From: Hymenobacter glacieicola
GTDB taxonomy: Bacteria > Bacteroidota > Bacteroidia > Cytophagales > Hymenobacteraceae
DNA length: 64,000 bases
NCBI RefSeq assembly: GCF_014640315.1
Contig: NZ_BMGS01000002.1
Span: forward strand, 345,313 to 409,312
Direction of reading: 5' to 3'
Position numbers and translations under genes: made by a program. This document shows positions 42,862 through 52,285 of this stretch, piece after piece (positions within the stretch are counted from its first letter, which is position 1; every line of letters begins with the position of its first letter). The notes under the pieces are model-generated. The model ran no database searches, was not told where the DNA came from, and saw only the letters and a list, made by a program, of their open reading frames with translations.

Positions 42862-45800
42862 ATGCCTCAGCTTCAGGCAGGATATGCCATTGAGGAAGTA
42901 ATCCGATTCTTATCCGATTCCAAGCTTCAACACCCTCTACCAGCCTCTCAAGTCCGTGCTCTACTTCACCACCTATCTTGGTTTGAAGTCGAGTCCTCCG
43001 TTCCGTTCGATGGTCCTGGCATTGAGCATGACGACGAAGCCATTTGGGCAGTAGCTTCCAATCTTGTCAGCCGTGGCCTACCCACCCGTGCGCCCGTTTT
43101 CCTGGCCGAAGCGACACTCAAAACCTACTGGCCACAAGGTGCTGCTCAAGACGAAAATGCCGCTACCAAAGGCACTTGGGCATTTTTGCTCACCCCACCC
43201 GCTAAACCCGACTTGTGGGCCCAGTGGCTTTGGAGAGCCCTACATCCCATTGATCCCCGGTTAGGTACCGACGCCAAGATGTTTCACCAACTGCAAAGCT
43301 GGGAATCGCACGGCAGCGACTTTGAGCGCCGTTTCTTAACCAGCATCCTGCCCGCGCTGGATGGGGCCTACCTCATGCAGCTGGCGCAACCTCAAGTGTC
43401 TTTGCGCAACTTGCTCGAATGGGCCCCCGACGATGCGGAGCAGTTACACAAGCTCCTCCAAACCAACCCCGAGGACTTTACCGACCAGTCATTAGATTTT
43501 ACGATTCCCTTACCCTATCCATGGTACCGGAACGGACTGACTAGCAGCCCACCAACTGCCGGCTTCATCCTAGAAGTCGATGGTAGCCAGCACTGGGAAG
43601 ATGAAGCCCAACACCGCAAGGATGTCGCCCGCGACAAAGCCGCTCGGGATGCTGGCTGGTGGCCTTTACGCTTACAAACCATTGAGTTTGACAATCCAGA
43701 GCGGCCTCTCACGCCACTTCAGGAAGCTATTAGTCAGCACGGCTACTTTCAGCTTGTCCGAACCAACTACGAGCGGCCCCTCCTCGACACGCCCGCTGGC
43801 CGTTCTGCCTTGGGCCTGACCCTTGGGCCCTTAGCAGTGGCCCGCGTTCATCGCACCCTGTTGGAATGTATGCTCAACGGCATCCTGCCAGCTCACAAAC
43901 CAGTTTGGCGCATTGCCATTATTGAGCGCGACCTGCCTTGTGCCATGTGGGGCGTTACCTGCCTTTTCGAGCAACTAAAACAACTCTATACCCTTCAAGG
44001 CCTCGGGCGCAGTATGCCGGGCATTGAGTTATATGTACAGACATCAGCTGATTTTGAGCAGCCGTCAATTACTGACGATCCAGGCTTCACAATCCATCGG
44101 CTACTGCCTGGAGTAGCCCCAGAGGATAAGTACGATTTGCTGCTTGATGTTTCCATCCTGCAGCGTCCCGGCTTTTCCCACGCACCTGCCTTGCGTCAAA
44201 CGCCCTGCCTTACCCTCCGCACTGCCCACGCGCCCCAGCAGGCCCGCCGTTTCCGCACGGCCCCGCTCATCCCGTATCCACCCATCGTTGAGCGTGACGG
44301 CAGCAGTGAATCAGCCTACAGCATCCCCGAGGATCAGAAACCCCGCGAGGCAGCTCTAGAATATTTCGTCCAGAATATCTTCCGCAAAATGGGGCTCCGC
44401 AACGGCCAACTCCCCATTATCAGCCGTGGCCTGCAAGCAAAAAGCGTCCTAGGTCTTTTGCCTACTGGCGGGGGCAAATCCCTGACGTATCAGCTAGCCG
44501 CTTTGCTGCAGCCAGGCGTAGCCTTAGTGGTTGACCCCATCAAGTCGCTCATGCTCGACCAGTTCGATGGCCTTCAGGACAACGGTATCGACGCAGCCTC
44601 CTTTGTCAATGGCTCCATCCGCTCCCGAATCCAACGAGAGCTGCGCTTAGCTCGACTCAAGCGCGGAGAGCTGCTATTTTTCTTTATCTCCCCCGAACGC
44701 ATGGTCATTCCCGAGTTTCGGCAGAAGCTCCAGGATATGTACCGCGCCGAGCCCAAAGTCGGCTTCAACTACTGCGTTATCGACGAAGCCCACTGTGTAT
44801 CGGAGTGGGGCCACGACTTTCGCACCCCCTACCTACGCCTTGGCGCCAATGCCCGTATCCACTGCCGCACCTACGACGGCAAGCCCATTCCTCTCTACGG
44901 ACTTACCGCCACCGCCTCCTTCGACGTGCTGGCTGACGTGCAGCGTGAGCTTAACCTGGAGCACGAAGATGAAGCTATTGTGCGCACCGAGGTGTCGGCT
45001 CGGCAAGAGCTGCATGTGCGCATCCTCCCCATCAAGGTAAATGACCCCTTCCGCTTCGACGCTGCCGGCGTCGCTAAAAAGAAGGTTTTGACTGACTTGT
45101 TGCTGCGCATAGCCCAGGACCTGATTAGCGTCAACGGTGAGTCAGCCATTTCCCTGGAGGATGACCAACCCGTAACAGTTCGGGAAGTGCCGAACTTGCG
45201 CGAGGATACATTCTTTGCGCCCGATGAACAGGGCCAATACCCACACGCCGGTCTAATATTCTGCCCACACAAAAGCCACAAAATATCCTCCGGAGTACGC
45301 AACGTAGTGTACTCCCTCAATGAGCCTGGCCAAGGCCTGCCGCACCTCAAAACGGGCTACTTCATGGGCGGTAACTCCGACGACGGAGACGCCTCCGAGC
45401 AAACCCAGCAGCGCGAAACCGCCGCCATGGACGCCATGCAAACCCGGTTCAAAGCCAACGAGCTAAACTTGCTGGTGGCCACCAAAGCCTTCGGGATGGG
45501 CATCGACAAGCCCAACGTCCGCTACACCGTTCACGTCTGCTACCCAGGCTCCATCGAGAGCTTTGTGCAGGAAGCGGGGCGCGCGGGCCGCGACCGGGCT
45601 ACGGCCGTCAATTACGTCCTCTACTATCCCAACGACCTCGAAATCCAGCAAAACTTCCTGGCCAATGCCTTCAAAGGCAAACACAAAGAGGACAGCGTAA
45701 TGCGGGAGCTACTGACTCGCATCACGTTCCCCACGTCCGAGCAGTGCGAAGAAATTAATGCGGAGCTGGCCGCTCAATTTCCTGACCTCACTATCACGGC

Positions 45801-47247
45801 CAACCTCTACGTTCCCAAAGGAGACTCCCTGGCCCGCTACCTCTACCTCAATGAAAGCCACGGCTCCGCGTATGGCTTGGTTGACCTTGCCAAAGCCTCA
45901 GCCCCCCGCGGTAAGCTCCTCAACAAAGGCCATATTTCAACCGAGGATGCGCAAACGGTAATTGACTGGACGATAAACTACTTGCTCACGGAGCTACCCG
46001 ACAAAGCGCGCACTTCTCAAGCAAACCTAGTGCACGCTCTAAGTGGCGGTAGCGCAATGGCCAGTACGCCCGGCATCCTGCCCCGCTTAGAAGAGGTAAG
46101 CTTCAGCGAGGCTCCCGAGGCGCTTACTCTGGGCTTCACTAACGGTACCCTGCGTGAAATCAGCGAAGCCGCTGCCACCTTCAACCTTAAGCTGCCCGTT
46201 GCCATCCTGCGCAAAGCTGCTGCGTTCGCACACACCCCAGAAAAGTTTCTGGCCAACTTGGGCAAAGAATACAAGAAGGCTCACAGTGTCTCGCTGCAGG
46301 TACCCGCCGACCTGCGGCAACTAATTCACGAGTTGGTGCCGCAGCTCCGCCAGGAAGAAGATACCTTCAAAGCCGTGCACCGCCTCTGTCTGCTCGGCGT
46401 CGTGCGCGACTACACCATCGACTACGGAGCCCGTTCTACTACGCTCTATTTCGCACCCCGTCAAACTCCTGAACAGGTGCTGGAGGCATATCGACGCTAT
46501 CTGCTGCGCTATACCACGCCCCCCAGCGCCGCCGCCCGCCTCGCTGCTGTAGAGCAAGAGGCCCAGACCAAATCCATCCTGGAGGCCTGCCTCACGAACC
46601 TACTAGAATTCACCTACACCGAAACCGCCGCCAAACGTCAGGAATCCATTAGCGCTATGGCCAATGCCTGCGAAATGGGCCTAAACGGTGAAAACCTGAG
46701 TGAGTATTTCGACCTCTACTTCAACTCCAAGTACGCCCGCAACGAGTACCTGCCCACGGACACCCAAAAAGGCAAGCACTTCGACAAAAACTTGCTGTGG
46801 AAGTACATGGACTACCTCCGCAACCCACCTGACAACCTGGGCAAGGAGAAGGACAACGCCAAGCACCTGCGCGGTGCCTGCCGCCGTTTAATTGAAGAGG
46901 GCTTTTATAGGGTTAACGGCGCTATACTACTTCTCAGTGGTTTCACCTCTCTGCTGCTAGAACTGAGCAAGCCCGAAGAGCGCCAGGCTGAGCGCATCTT
47001 CGAGGAGGGCCGTACCCAGCTGCTGGCTGGATTTGGCGCCTTTCAGGAGCAAGATCAACTGAGCACTGAGGCCCTACTGGAATTCGCCCGTCAGTTCGCC
47101 ACCGAAGCAGGCCGCTACGACCACTACTTAGCGGCTTTCATCAACACCCACATCACCGACCAACTTGAGCTGGAATTAAACACTCGTTGGCTCCAGGAAT
47201 TCAACCTCCGTTTCGACAACCGCCCCGTTCCGGCCATCCTTGCTTAA
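42862..47247 (+). CDS. Giant fusion: PD-(D/E)XK-like nuclease domain plus RecQ-type helicase
   Basis: A 1461-residue protein. Residues 1-230 match nothing known. A DUF559-like nuclease motif follows at about 233-275: ILEVDGSQHW, then KDVARDKAARDAGWWPLRL, where the E-x-D and downstream Arg/Asp pattern fits PD-(D/E)XK enzymes. A RecQ-like helicase covers about 505-930: Walker A LLPTGGGKSLTYQ near 532, Walker B IDEAHCVSEWGHDFR near 640, and helicase-C motifs FGMGIDKPNVRYTVH and FVQEAGRAGRDR near 877-912. No HRDC domain is seen; the last 500 residues are novel, with helical and RQC-like content uncertain. It heads a plus-strand operon with a membrane coiled-coil protein. Anti-phage function is inferred from island context. 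Confidence 0.85.
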   Translation: MPQLQAGYAIEEVIRFLSDSKLQHPLPASQVRALLHHLSWFEVESSVPFDGPGIEHDDEAIWAVASNLVSRGLPTRAPVFLAEATLKTYWPQGAAQDENAATKGTWAFLLTPPAKPDLWAQWLWRALHPIDPRLGTDAKMFHQLQSWESHGSDFERRFLTSILPALDGAYLMQLAQPQVSLRNLLEWAPDDAEQLHKLLQTNPEDFTDQSLDFTIPLPYPWYRNGLTSSPPTAGFILEVDGSQHWEDEAQHRKDVARDKAARDAGWWPLRLQTIEFDNPERPLTPLQEAISQHGYFQLVRTNYERPLLDTPAGRSALGLTLGPLAVARVHRTLLECMLNGILPAHKPVWRIAIIERDLPCAMWGVTCLFEQLKQLYTLQGLGRSMPGIELYVQTSADFEQPSITDDPGFTIHRLLPGVAPEDKYDLLLDVSILQRPGFSHAPALRQTPCLTLRTAHAPQQARRFRTAPLIPYPPIVERDGSSESAYSIPEDQKPREAALEYFVQNIFRKMGLRNGQLPIISRGLQAKSVLGLLPTGGGKSLTYQLAALLQPGVALVVDPIKSLMLDQFDGLQDNGIDAASFVNGSIRSRIQRELRLARLKRGELLFFFISPERMVIPEFRQKLQDMYRAEPKVGFNYCVIDEAHCVSEWGHDFRTPYLRLGANARIHCRTYDGKPIPLYGLTATASFDVLADVQRELNLEHEDEAIVRTEVSARQELHVRILPIKVNDPFRFDAAGVAKKKVLTDLLLRIAQDLISVNGESAISLEDDQPVTVREVPNLREDTFFAPDEQGQYPHAGLIFCPHKSHKISSGVRNVVYSLNEPGQGLPHLKTGYFMGGNSDDGDASEQTQQRETAAMDAMQTRFKANELNLLVATKAFGMGIDKPNVRYTVHVCYPGSIESFVQEAGRAGRDRATAVNYVLYYPNDLEIQQNFLANAFKGKHKEDSVMRELLTRITFPTSEQCEEINAELAAQFPDLTITANLYVPKGDSLARYLYLNESHGSAYGLVDLAKASAPRGKLLNKGHISTEDAQTVIDWTINYLLTELPDKARTSQANLVHALSGGSAMASTPGILPRLEEVSFSEAPEALTLGFTNGTLREISEAAATFNLKLPVAILRKAAAFAHTPEKFLANLGKEYKKAHSVSLQVPADLRQLIHELVPQLRQEEDTFKAVHRLCLLGVVRDYTIDYGARSTTLYFAPRQTPEQVLEAYRRYLLRYTTPPSAAARLAAVEQEAQTKSILEACLTNLLEFTYTETAAKRQESISAMANACEMGLNGENLSEYFDLYFNSKYARNEYLPTDTQKGKHFDKNLLWKYMDYLRNPPDNLGKEKDNAKHLRGACRRLIEEGFYRVNGAILLLSGFTSLLLELSKPEERQAERIFEEGRTQLLAGFGAFQEQDQLSTEALLEFARQFATEAGRYDHYLAAFINTHITDQLELELNTRWLQEFNLRFDNRPVPAILA

Positions 47248-47256
47248 TACCCCATT

Positions 47257-48093
47257 ATGTCTGCCGTTCAGCCCTCTTTTGAAGTCCTCAAGCAAGAGCT
47301 TGCCCGCCTCCATTCTTATACCACCGAAATCGGTAAAGCCCAGGAAATAACTACGCAGGTACAAGAAGCCGCCGTAGCTATTGTTGATGCCGCTGAGACC
47401 ATCGAGGCGAACCACCGGAAGATGCTCGAAAAGCTCCAAACCGAGCAACTGCGCAATACCAACGAGCAGATCATCACCCTCCGCAAATCCGCACAGCGTC
47501 AGGCCGATGAAACACAAGGTCTAATCAAAAAAGAGCTAATAGGCTTACGCCAAGGAGCCGAAGCGACGGTCCAAGCCCTGCAGCAGGCCCTAGCCGAGCA
47601 ACCCCGCATCCTAGCTGGCATCACTGCCCAGCACGAGCAAGGCGTGACCACCCAAACTGACTTCGTGCGCCAGACGCTCACCGAGTCAGCCGCCGCCCTC
47701 GACACCCAATTCACCGCTCAGATTCAGGAACTGCACCAAGCCAAGCAAGACTTTACATCTTCAGTTGGCAAGCAGCTAGACGGTCTTACGTCCATCACCG
47801 ACCGACTCCAGGTCATATCTGCTAGCCTCACGGCTTTCCGCGACTCCATGAACGCCGCTAAGTTTGCTGATCGGCTGGAATTGATTGAAGACCAACAAGT
47901 AAATATTTTAAAGCGCATAAGCGAAAGTCAAAACCACACTCAGAATACAATACAATCACTTACTGATATATTCGAGCAGCGTAGTGAAAAATTGACTGGT
48001 GAAATTCGTTCATCAAGGCAGACTACTTTAGCTATCCAGATTGCAACTATTACCTGTGTCGCTGTTGCAATTGTATTAATGCTTTTTAAATAA
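47257..48093 (+). CDS. Tail-anchored coiled-coil membrane protein
   Basis: A 278-residue protein starting nine bases after the helicase stop. Residues 1-245 are almost entirely heptad-patterned helix (QEITTQVQEAAVAIVDAAET, then ITLRKSAQRQADETQGLIKK and others), and a single hydrophobic segment at about 257-276 (LAIQIATITCVAVAIVLMLF) ends the protein, so it should sit in the inner membrane with its rod in the cytoplasm. No enzyme motif. Partnership with the helicase is inferred from the tight spacing. Base composition falls towards AT in its last third, hinting at a mosaic junction. Confidence 0.85.
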   Translation: MSAVQPSFEVLKQELARLHSYTTEIGKAQEITTQVQEAAVAIVDAAETIEANHRKMLEKLQTEQLRNTNEQIITLRKSAQRQADETQGLIKKELIGLRQGAEATVQALQQALAEQPRILAGITAQHEQGVTTQTDFVRQTLTESAAALDTQFTAQIQELHQAKQDFTSSVGKQLDGLTSITDRLQVISASLTAFRDSMNAAKFADRLELIEDQQVNILKRISESQNHTQNTIQSLTDIFEQRSEKLTGEIRSSRQTTLAIQIATITCVAVAIVLMLFK

Positions 48094-48167
48094 AAATCTC
48101 ACAAAAATACAAAACACGGAAGCCGAAAAGCGCACAAGAGTAGGCATCATATTAAGTAATTATTTGA

Positions 48168-48587
48168 ATGGGAATTTTTGACATTTTTTCCTCCGCTCCT
48201 AAAAAGGAAACGGTATTAAACTTTGTATTCAAATCGTCAGACCATCTACGCTACGAAGGTGGGCGACATATCTCAGGACCTCATGGCGGAGCCGGTCGGA
48301 TAATTAAAGTAGAGCCTAACATCATTGATGGCGTAGGCTACACGGTTACCGCATTTAACTCTGATGGAAACCATCCACTGTGGCAGAACAACATCATGAT
48401 GGCGCCTAAGCAGATGAAAGCAGTCCAACAGGAAAGCAATAAAGTGGTTCTCAGAGGTTACGGGTCAGACGCTACTGGTGTTTCTTTCTCCAACTATGGC
48501 TTGACTATCCACCTAACTAATGGTGTAGTAGACAAATGCATCCTTCATATGCACGATCGGGGAGTTGATATAGAGTATCTTAAATAA
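48168..48587 (+). CDS. AT-rich small protein of unknown function, first of a pair
   Basis: A 139-residue soluble product, likely beta-rich (IIKVEPNIIDGVGYTVTAFN, then VVLRGYGSDATGVSFSNYGL). It starts with MGIFDIFSSAPKKE, a short amphipathic leader. No motif recognised. It is 74 bases after the coiled-coil gene and nine bases before a similar-sized gene; both share HDxxV-like C-terminal elements (MHDRGVDIEYLK here, IHDPNLLVEFYQ next), so they are probably distant paralogues. Confidence 0.65.
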   Translation: MGIFDIFSSAPKKETVLNFVFKSSDHLRYEGGRHISGPHGGAGRIIKVEPNIIDGVGYTVTAFNSDGNHPLWQNNIMMAPKQMKAVQQESNKVVLRGYGSDATGVSFSNYGLTIHLTNGVVDKCILHMHDRGVDIEYLK

Positions 48588-48596
48588 GACAGAAAC

Positions 48597-49004
48597 ATGA
48601 CTGAAAACTGGGATAATTTTCCGACAAATATTGACGAGTCACTTGGCCCAATAGCAAGAAAACCGTTCAACTTTCCTTACACCAGGTTCGAAGTGTGGCA
48701 TGAAGGTGCATGTATTAAAAGCGGGCCTTCAAATAACACAATCCAGGCAAATATCATTGACAATCAGTTGCATGTAAGTATCCATGACAGCAACGTTAAT
48801 GAAGTCATCAAAATGGATTTCTCTTTCGGTGAAATTTCAACAATTAATAACCGAGTTCTATGGAGCAAGGATATCATGAATGTCTCTGGTAGAACAGAGA
48901 CATTCAATCCTGATCTTTCCTCACTCTTTTACCAAAAGGGCCGTTTAGCAAAAGTTACTTTTACTATCCACGACCCTAATCTGCTGGTTGAATTCTACCA
49001 ATAG
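48597..49004 (+). CDS. AT-rich small protein of unknown function, second of a pair
   Basis: A 135-residue product, beta-rich with repeated strand-turn patterns (IQANIIDNQLHVSIHDSNV, then LAKVTFTIHDPNLLVEFYQ). It resembles the preceding gene in length and C-terminal pattern. No signal peptide or catalytic motif. A perfect palindrome terminator follows at 49033, so it ends the plus-strand operon that begins with the nuclease-RecQ gene or a separate short transcript. Confidence 0.65.
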   Translation: MTENWDNFPTNIDESLGPIARKPFNFPYTRFEVWHEGACIKSGPSNNTIQANIIDNQLHVSIHDSNVNEVIKMDFSFGEISTINNRVLWSKDIMNVSGRTETFNPDLSSLFYQKGRLAKVTFTIHDPNLLVEFYQ

Positions 49005-49032
49005 TTGAAATTATTTTAGCTGCATGTACAAA

Positions 49033-49060
49033 GAAGCCCAACTACATGTAGTTGGGCTTC
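49033..49060. terminator. Bidirectional terminator between converging operons
   Basis: A 28-base perfect palindrome (14 + 14 bp) followed on the plus strand by ACGCTTTTTG. It separates the small-gene pair from the DUF262 gene that converges on it. Confidence 0.8.
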
Positions 49061-49130
49061 ACGCTTTTTGCTGTAAATGAAAAGATCTGTTTTTGATCAA
49101 TCAGTTACAGAGACTTATTACACTTGACAT

Positions 49131-51083
49131 CTATGATCCTATTAAGTCGGCAATTTCCTCATCACTTACTACCAACACTGCAGGACGCGGCCATATATCT
49201 GTAGCAATTTCAAAGAGCCGCTCTCCTCGTGCAACAATTGCCTTAGTATTCCATTCCTTTATATTATATAGCTTGAAATAGCGGTTGAGCATTAGCGTGC
49301 TCTGACTCGATAGTTCTTGCTCTTTTATGTGAAAGGCACTATTACTCATAGAAGAGTTCAATGGTGACGTAACAAGGGTCAGGTTACCAAATGTGTGCAT
49401 CAGGTCGTGGCGCAACTGCTGTGCCGACTGCTGGCTCTCATCATCTGCGCCTTGCGCTACTTCCAATGGCCACTCATTATCTGTAGGGCTCTGGGGCAAA
49501 ATATGCTCAATAGTCGCACTGTCCAGGACAGGCCGAGCACTTTCCTGAAACTTCGTGTACTGCTGCCATTCCACTGCTTCCAGGATCATCCGAATACGCG
49601 GCTTGCTCAGTGAGCTGTAAGCTGCAGTTGTGAGCCATCGGTGCCGGAACAATGAATCGGTGGGCCATTCCGCTGTCGGACCGCTCAGGTTCAAAAGATA
49701 ATTTCTGACTTCATCACGTCCTACTAGTGCCAGTTGACGCAATTCGGTTGCCATCTTCAAGAAGACACGGTTAAGGGCTTGAGCTGGTAAACCGCACACT
49801 ACCCGGCGCACTAAGTACGACTCAAGGTCACTGACAATACCATCAGCCTCTGCTTTCGTTTGCTCTTCTCGTTCCACAAACAGAAAGAGCAGTAGAGGAT
49901 AGATCGTACTAAGGTCCATTGTGCGCAACCGCCGACCAAACAAGGCCACTCGATCTGTTTTGGTTGTAGGTTCTACTAGGCGACGATAGAAGACGCTGTA
50001 TTTGAGTAATGTCTGTAAGACTTCCTCTACGTTTCCTGTCGTTTCCCGCTTCCACCAGTCGCCAAAAGCTTGATATAAATACCCCAGTTGAATATCCTCA
50101 TCGGATCGACGAAGCTGGCTAGTTAGAAAATGGAATAGAAACAGTTCAAACCGCTGAGTACTATAACGCCCCTGTCGGACTTCCGCTTTCCAAAAACCCG
50201 CCGACTCAGTGTCATCATACTGCAACCAGTACGTGTTGTAAAGCTTCTCTACCTCGGCCTGAACCTGGAACTGGCGCGTTGCTTCCAAAAACAGGAAGTT
50301 ACGCACTAAGTCTCCCGGTAACAATCGAGCCCCTCGGGCATTCAGTGTTTCAAAAATGACCTGCGGATCATCATCTTGGTCCAAATCAATACGCACCAGT
50401 TCCAGTTGCATAGTTATGGCCCGCACTAACAATTCTACCCGCCGAGTAACTTCCACCATATCTGGAGTTGGCAATGTATCATCTTCGAGCTGTTCATTGG
50501 TTTCTGCAAAGCCTTTGATAGCCCGTGAGAAATATTCGTAGGCCCCAATGAGATGTGGGCGCGGGGCAGCTCGCTTGCTCTTAACTAGCATAATCCTGGG
50601 CCGTAGCTCCAGCAGCATAGCCGGCGACTTAGATTCCCATACTGCCTCGTAGTCAGCCCTGTCACGTGTGGTGGGCACCACTTTCCACCGCTCGTACTCC
50701 CGGCCACCAAGAGGCGGATTTTCCGTCATACCATTCAGTATGGTAGTCACAGTCTGCAACGACTTGCTTGTAGCATAGTCCCGTAGTGCCAATAGCAATA
50801 GTTGCAACGTCGTTAGCCGCTGCTGCCCATCTATTACCTCATACGTCTGATATTCTAACCCACTCGCGACCAAGCCTCGGAGCACCACAGCCCCCATGAA
50901 GTGCTTGCGGGGCTGCCGGCCAATATTCGGCCGCATTAACTCCAGTGTTTTAGACAATACATCTTCCCATAAGGGCTTGAGCTGGTCATTTTCGTTCCAA
51001 ACATACTGTCGCTGGTACAAAGGCACCAGATAGCGACATTGCATTGTGAATAGTTGTTGAGCGGTAACTTTTTGCGGATTCAT
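49131..51083 (-). CDS. DUF262/DUF1524 protein (GmrSD/BrxU-like)
   Basis: A 650-residue protein of the family of modification-dependent restriction enzymes such as GmrSD. The N-terminal DUF262 domain has LVPLYQRQYVWNEND at 19-33 and the NTP-binding motif DGQQRL at 85-90, and IFETLNARGARLLPGDLVRN near residue 246. The C-terminal DUF1524 HNH nuclease has ATIEHILPQSP near residue 530 and HTFGNLTLVTSPLNSSMSN near residue 570, where His, His and Asn match the active-site pattern. It is last in the minus-strand operon, 45 bases after the GNAT gene. GmrSD targets glucosylated or hydroxymethylated phage DNA; the target here is unknown. Confidence 0.9.
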   Translation of the reverse strand: MNPQKVTAQQLFTMQCRYLVPLYQRQYVWNENDQLKPLWEDVLSKTLELMRPNIGRQPRKHFMGAVVLRGLVASGLEYQTYEVIDGQQRLTTLQLLLLALRDYATSKSLQTVTTILNGMTENPPLGGREYERWKVVPTTRDRADYEAVWESKSPAMLLELRPRIMLVKSKRAAPRPHLIGAYEYFSRAIKGFAETNEQLEDDTLPTPDMVEVTRRVELLVRAITMQLELVRIDLDQDDDPQVIFETLNARGARLLPGDLVRNFLFLEATRQFQVQAEVEKLYNTYWLQYDDTESAGFWKAEVRQGRYSTQRFELFLFHFLTSQLRRSDEDIQLGYLYQAFGDWWKRETTGNVEEVLQTLLKYSVFYRRLVEPTTKTDRVALFGRRLRTMDLSTIYPLLLFLFVEREEQTKAEADGIVSDLESYLVRRVVCGLPAQALNRVFLKMATELRQLALVGRDEVRNYLLNLSGPTAEWPTDSLFRHRWLTTAAYSSLSKPRIRMILEAVEWQQYTKFQESARPVLDSATIEHILPQSPTDNEWPLEVAQGADDESQQSAQQLRHDLMHTFGNLTLVTSPLNSSMSNSAFHIKEQELSSQSTLMLNRYFKLYNIKEWNTKAIVARGERLFEIATDIWPRPAVLVVSDEEIADLIGS

Positions 51084-51128
51084 AGAATGAACTTTGAATT
51101 TTAAAAACGGATGGCAAAAGGAGTGTTA

Positions 51129-51617
51129 TTAACCATTCCGTGGTTGTATTCCTGGCTTCAAAATCTGGAAGATGAATTCGTCTTTTGTAGAATAGATTTC
51201 CATAAAACCCGCCTTCCGAGCCACCTGCTTGGAAGCCTCAAAAAAGTCTCCTGCTACCCCTCGGCTGATAGTGACTTGCTGCCACTCACGGCTTTGAAAA
51301 AGATGGGGCAACACTGCCTTTTGCAGAGCAGGTGGTAATATTCCTTTCCCTCGAAAGGCAGGTGCTACCACCCAATGTAGGTCTCCAGCCTCTGCATCTT
51401 GGATTGCTGCCGCATATTCGCCAGCATGCCGAATGAGGTAAAAATTATCTAAAGAAGTATGCTCTTCCTTTCCAGAATAGGAGGAAAGCAGCTGCCGAAC
51501 TTCGACCTCTGCAAACGTTATATCAGGAGCAATGACTTCCTGCGAAAGCAGTTGGATAGCACTGTTGGCACTTCCATTTGCCCGATCAATAATGGCCAGA
51601 ATCAATTCGTCACTCAT
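51129..51617 (-). CDS. GNAT-fold acetyltransferase in the defence operon
   Basis: A 162-residue protein with a GNAT acetyl-CoA pattern: LHWVVAPAFRGKGILPPAL near residue 80 (the RGKG loop) and VARKAGFMEIYS near residue 132 (the C-terminal GF motif). The N-terminus (ILAIIDRANGSANSAIQLLS) is helical. It sits between the unknown gene at 51667 and the DUF262 gene, in the same orientation with short gaps. Modification of a phage or host factor is conceivable; nothing in the sequence says which. Alternative: a GNAT-like toxin with separate regulation. Confidence 0.75.
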   Translation of the reverse strand: MSDELILAIIDRANGSANSAIQLLSQEVIAPDITFAEVEVRQLLSSYSGKEEHTSLDNFYLIRHAGEYAAAIQDAEAGDLHWVVAPAFRGKGILPPALQKAVLPHLFQSREWQQVTISRGVAGDFFEASKQVARKAGFMEIYSTKDEFIFQILKPGIQPRNG

Positions 51618-51666
51618 ACAAGTTGTCCTATAAGCAGCTGTGTGGCTAGTCTAAATTGATTAGTAG

Positions 51667-52266
51667 CTATTGACGCGTAGCCTCCATGATGCGAAGCAAG
51701 TCACCTTCATACTGCTGCACAAATCTCATCGTTTCTGTTAGCAGCCGCGACCAATCATAGTCATGCAATTGCTCCGGACCGATACGCCACCAGCGCGCTG
51801 CTAGTGGTAGTGTTTGGCGCAAGGCCTCACCCGCTGCATACTGTGCAGTTGTAAGAGTGCCGTCACTAGCAAAGTGACCATCCAGCTTTACTATCAAGGC
51901 CGGTCCGGGCGGTGCCAATTCTTCAGCAGCCAAACGTCGTGCATCGTCGGTTTCGCCTGAGTCAATGCCTAGCGTGAAGTAAAACGCCTTATCAGGCGTC
52001 CCCAACAGGAAAAAACGTGCCCACGAATACTTGCGAAAATGCGTGCCTTGCGTCCAGGTCTGACGCATAACGTATTCATAGCGCCCTGGTGATAACCGGC
52101 GCTCTACCTGCTGTCCCCAATACGCTGTCTTCTCAAAAACCCCTGCCTTGAGTTGCTCAGCATAACGCTTGTCGGCAGGGTTGGTGGCGTTATAGTGCGG
52201 GTTAGTTTGCAGTCGACGCTGAAAGGCCAGCAAATCGACCGGTTGGAAAAAGAGCGGTGCAGGCAT
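51667..52266 (-). CDS. Operon protein of unknown function
   Basis: A 199-residue soluble protein not recognised. It has several Trp and Arg rich stretches (VMRQTWTQGTHFRKYSWAR near residue 67; LPLAARWWRIGPEQLHDYD near residue 155), and an alpha/beta mixture without catalytic motif. Sequence FFLLGTPDKAFYFTLGIDSG near residue 86 looks like a beta-hairpin. It follows the gene at 52286 by 19 bases. It could be an accessory subunit of the restriction operon. Confidence 0.65.
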   Translation of the reverse strand: MPAPLFFQPVDLLAFQRRLQTNPHYNATNPADKRYAEQLKAGVFEKTAYWGQQVERRLSPGRYEYVMRQTWTQGTHFRKYSWARFFLLGTPDKAFYFTLGIDSGETDDARRLAAEELAPPGPALIVKLDGHFASDGTLTTAQYAAGEALRQTLPLAARWWRIGPEQLHDYDWSRLLTETMRFVQQYEGDLLRIMEATRQ

Positions 52267-52285
52267 CAGATTATTGGTTCGATTG

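Noticed and set aside
42862..47247. Housekeeping RecQ
   Set aside because: Size is more than twice that of RecQ, a nuclease-like domain precedes the helicase, no HRDC domain is seen and the gene lies on the island.
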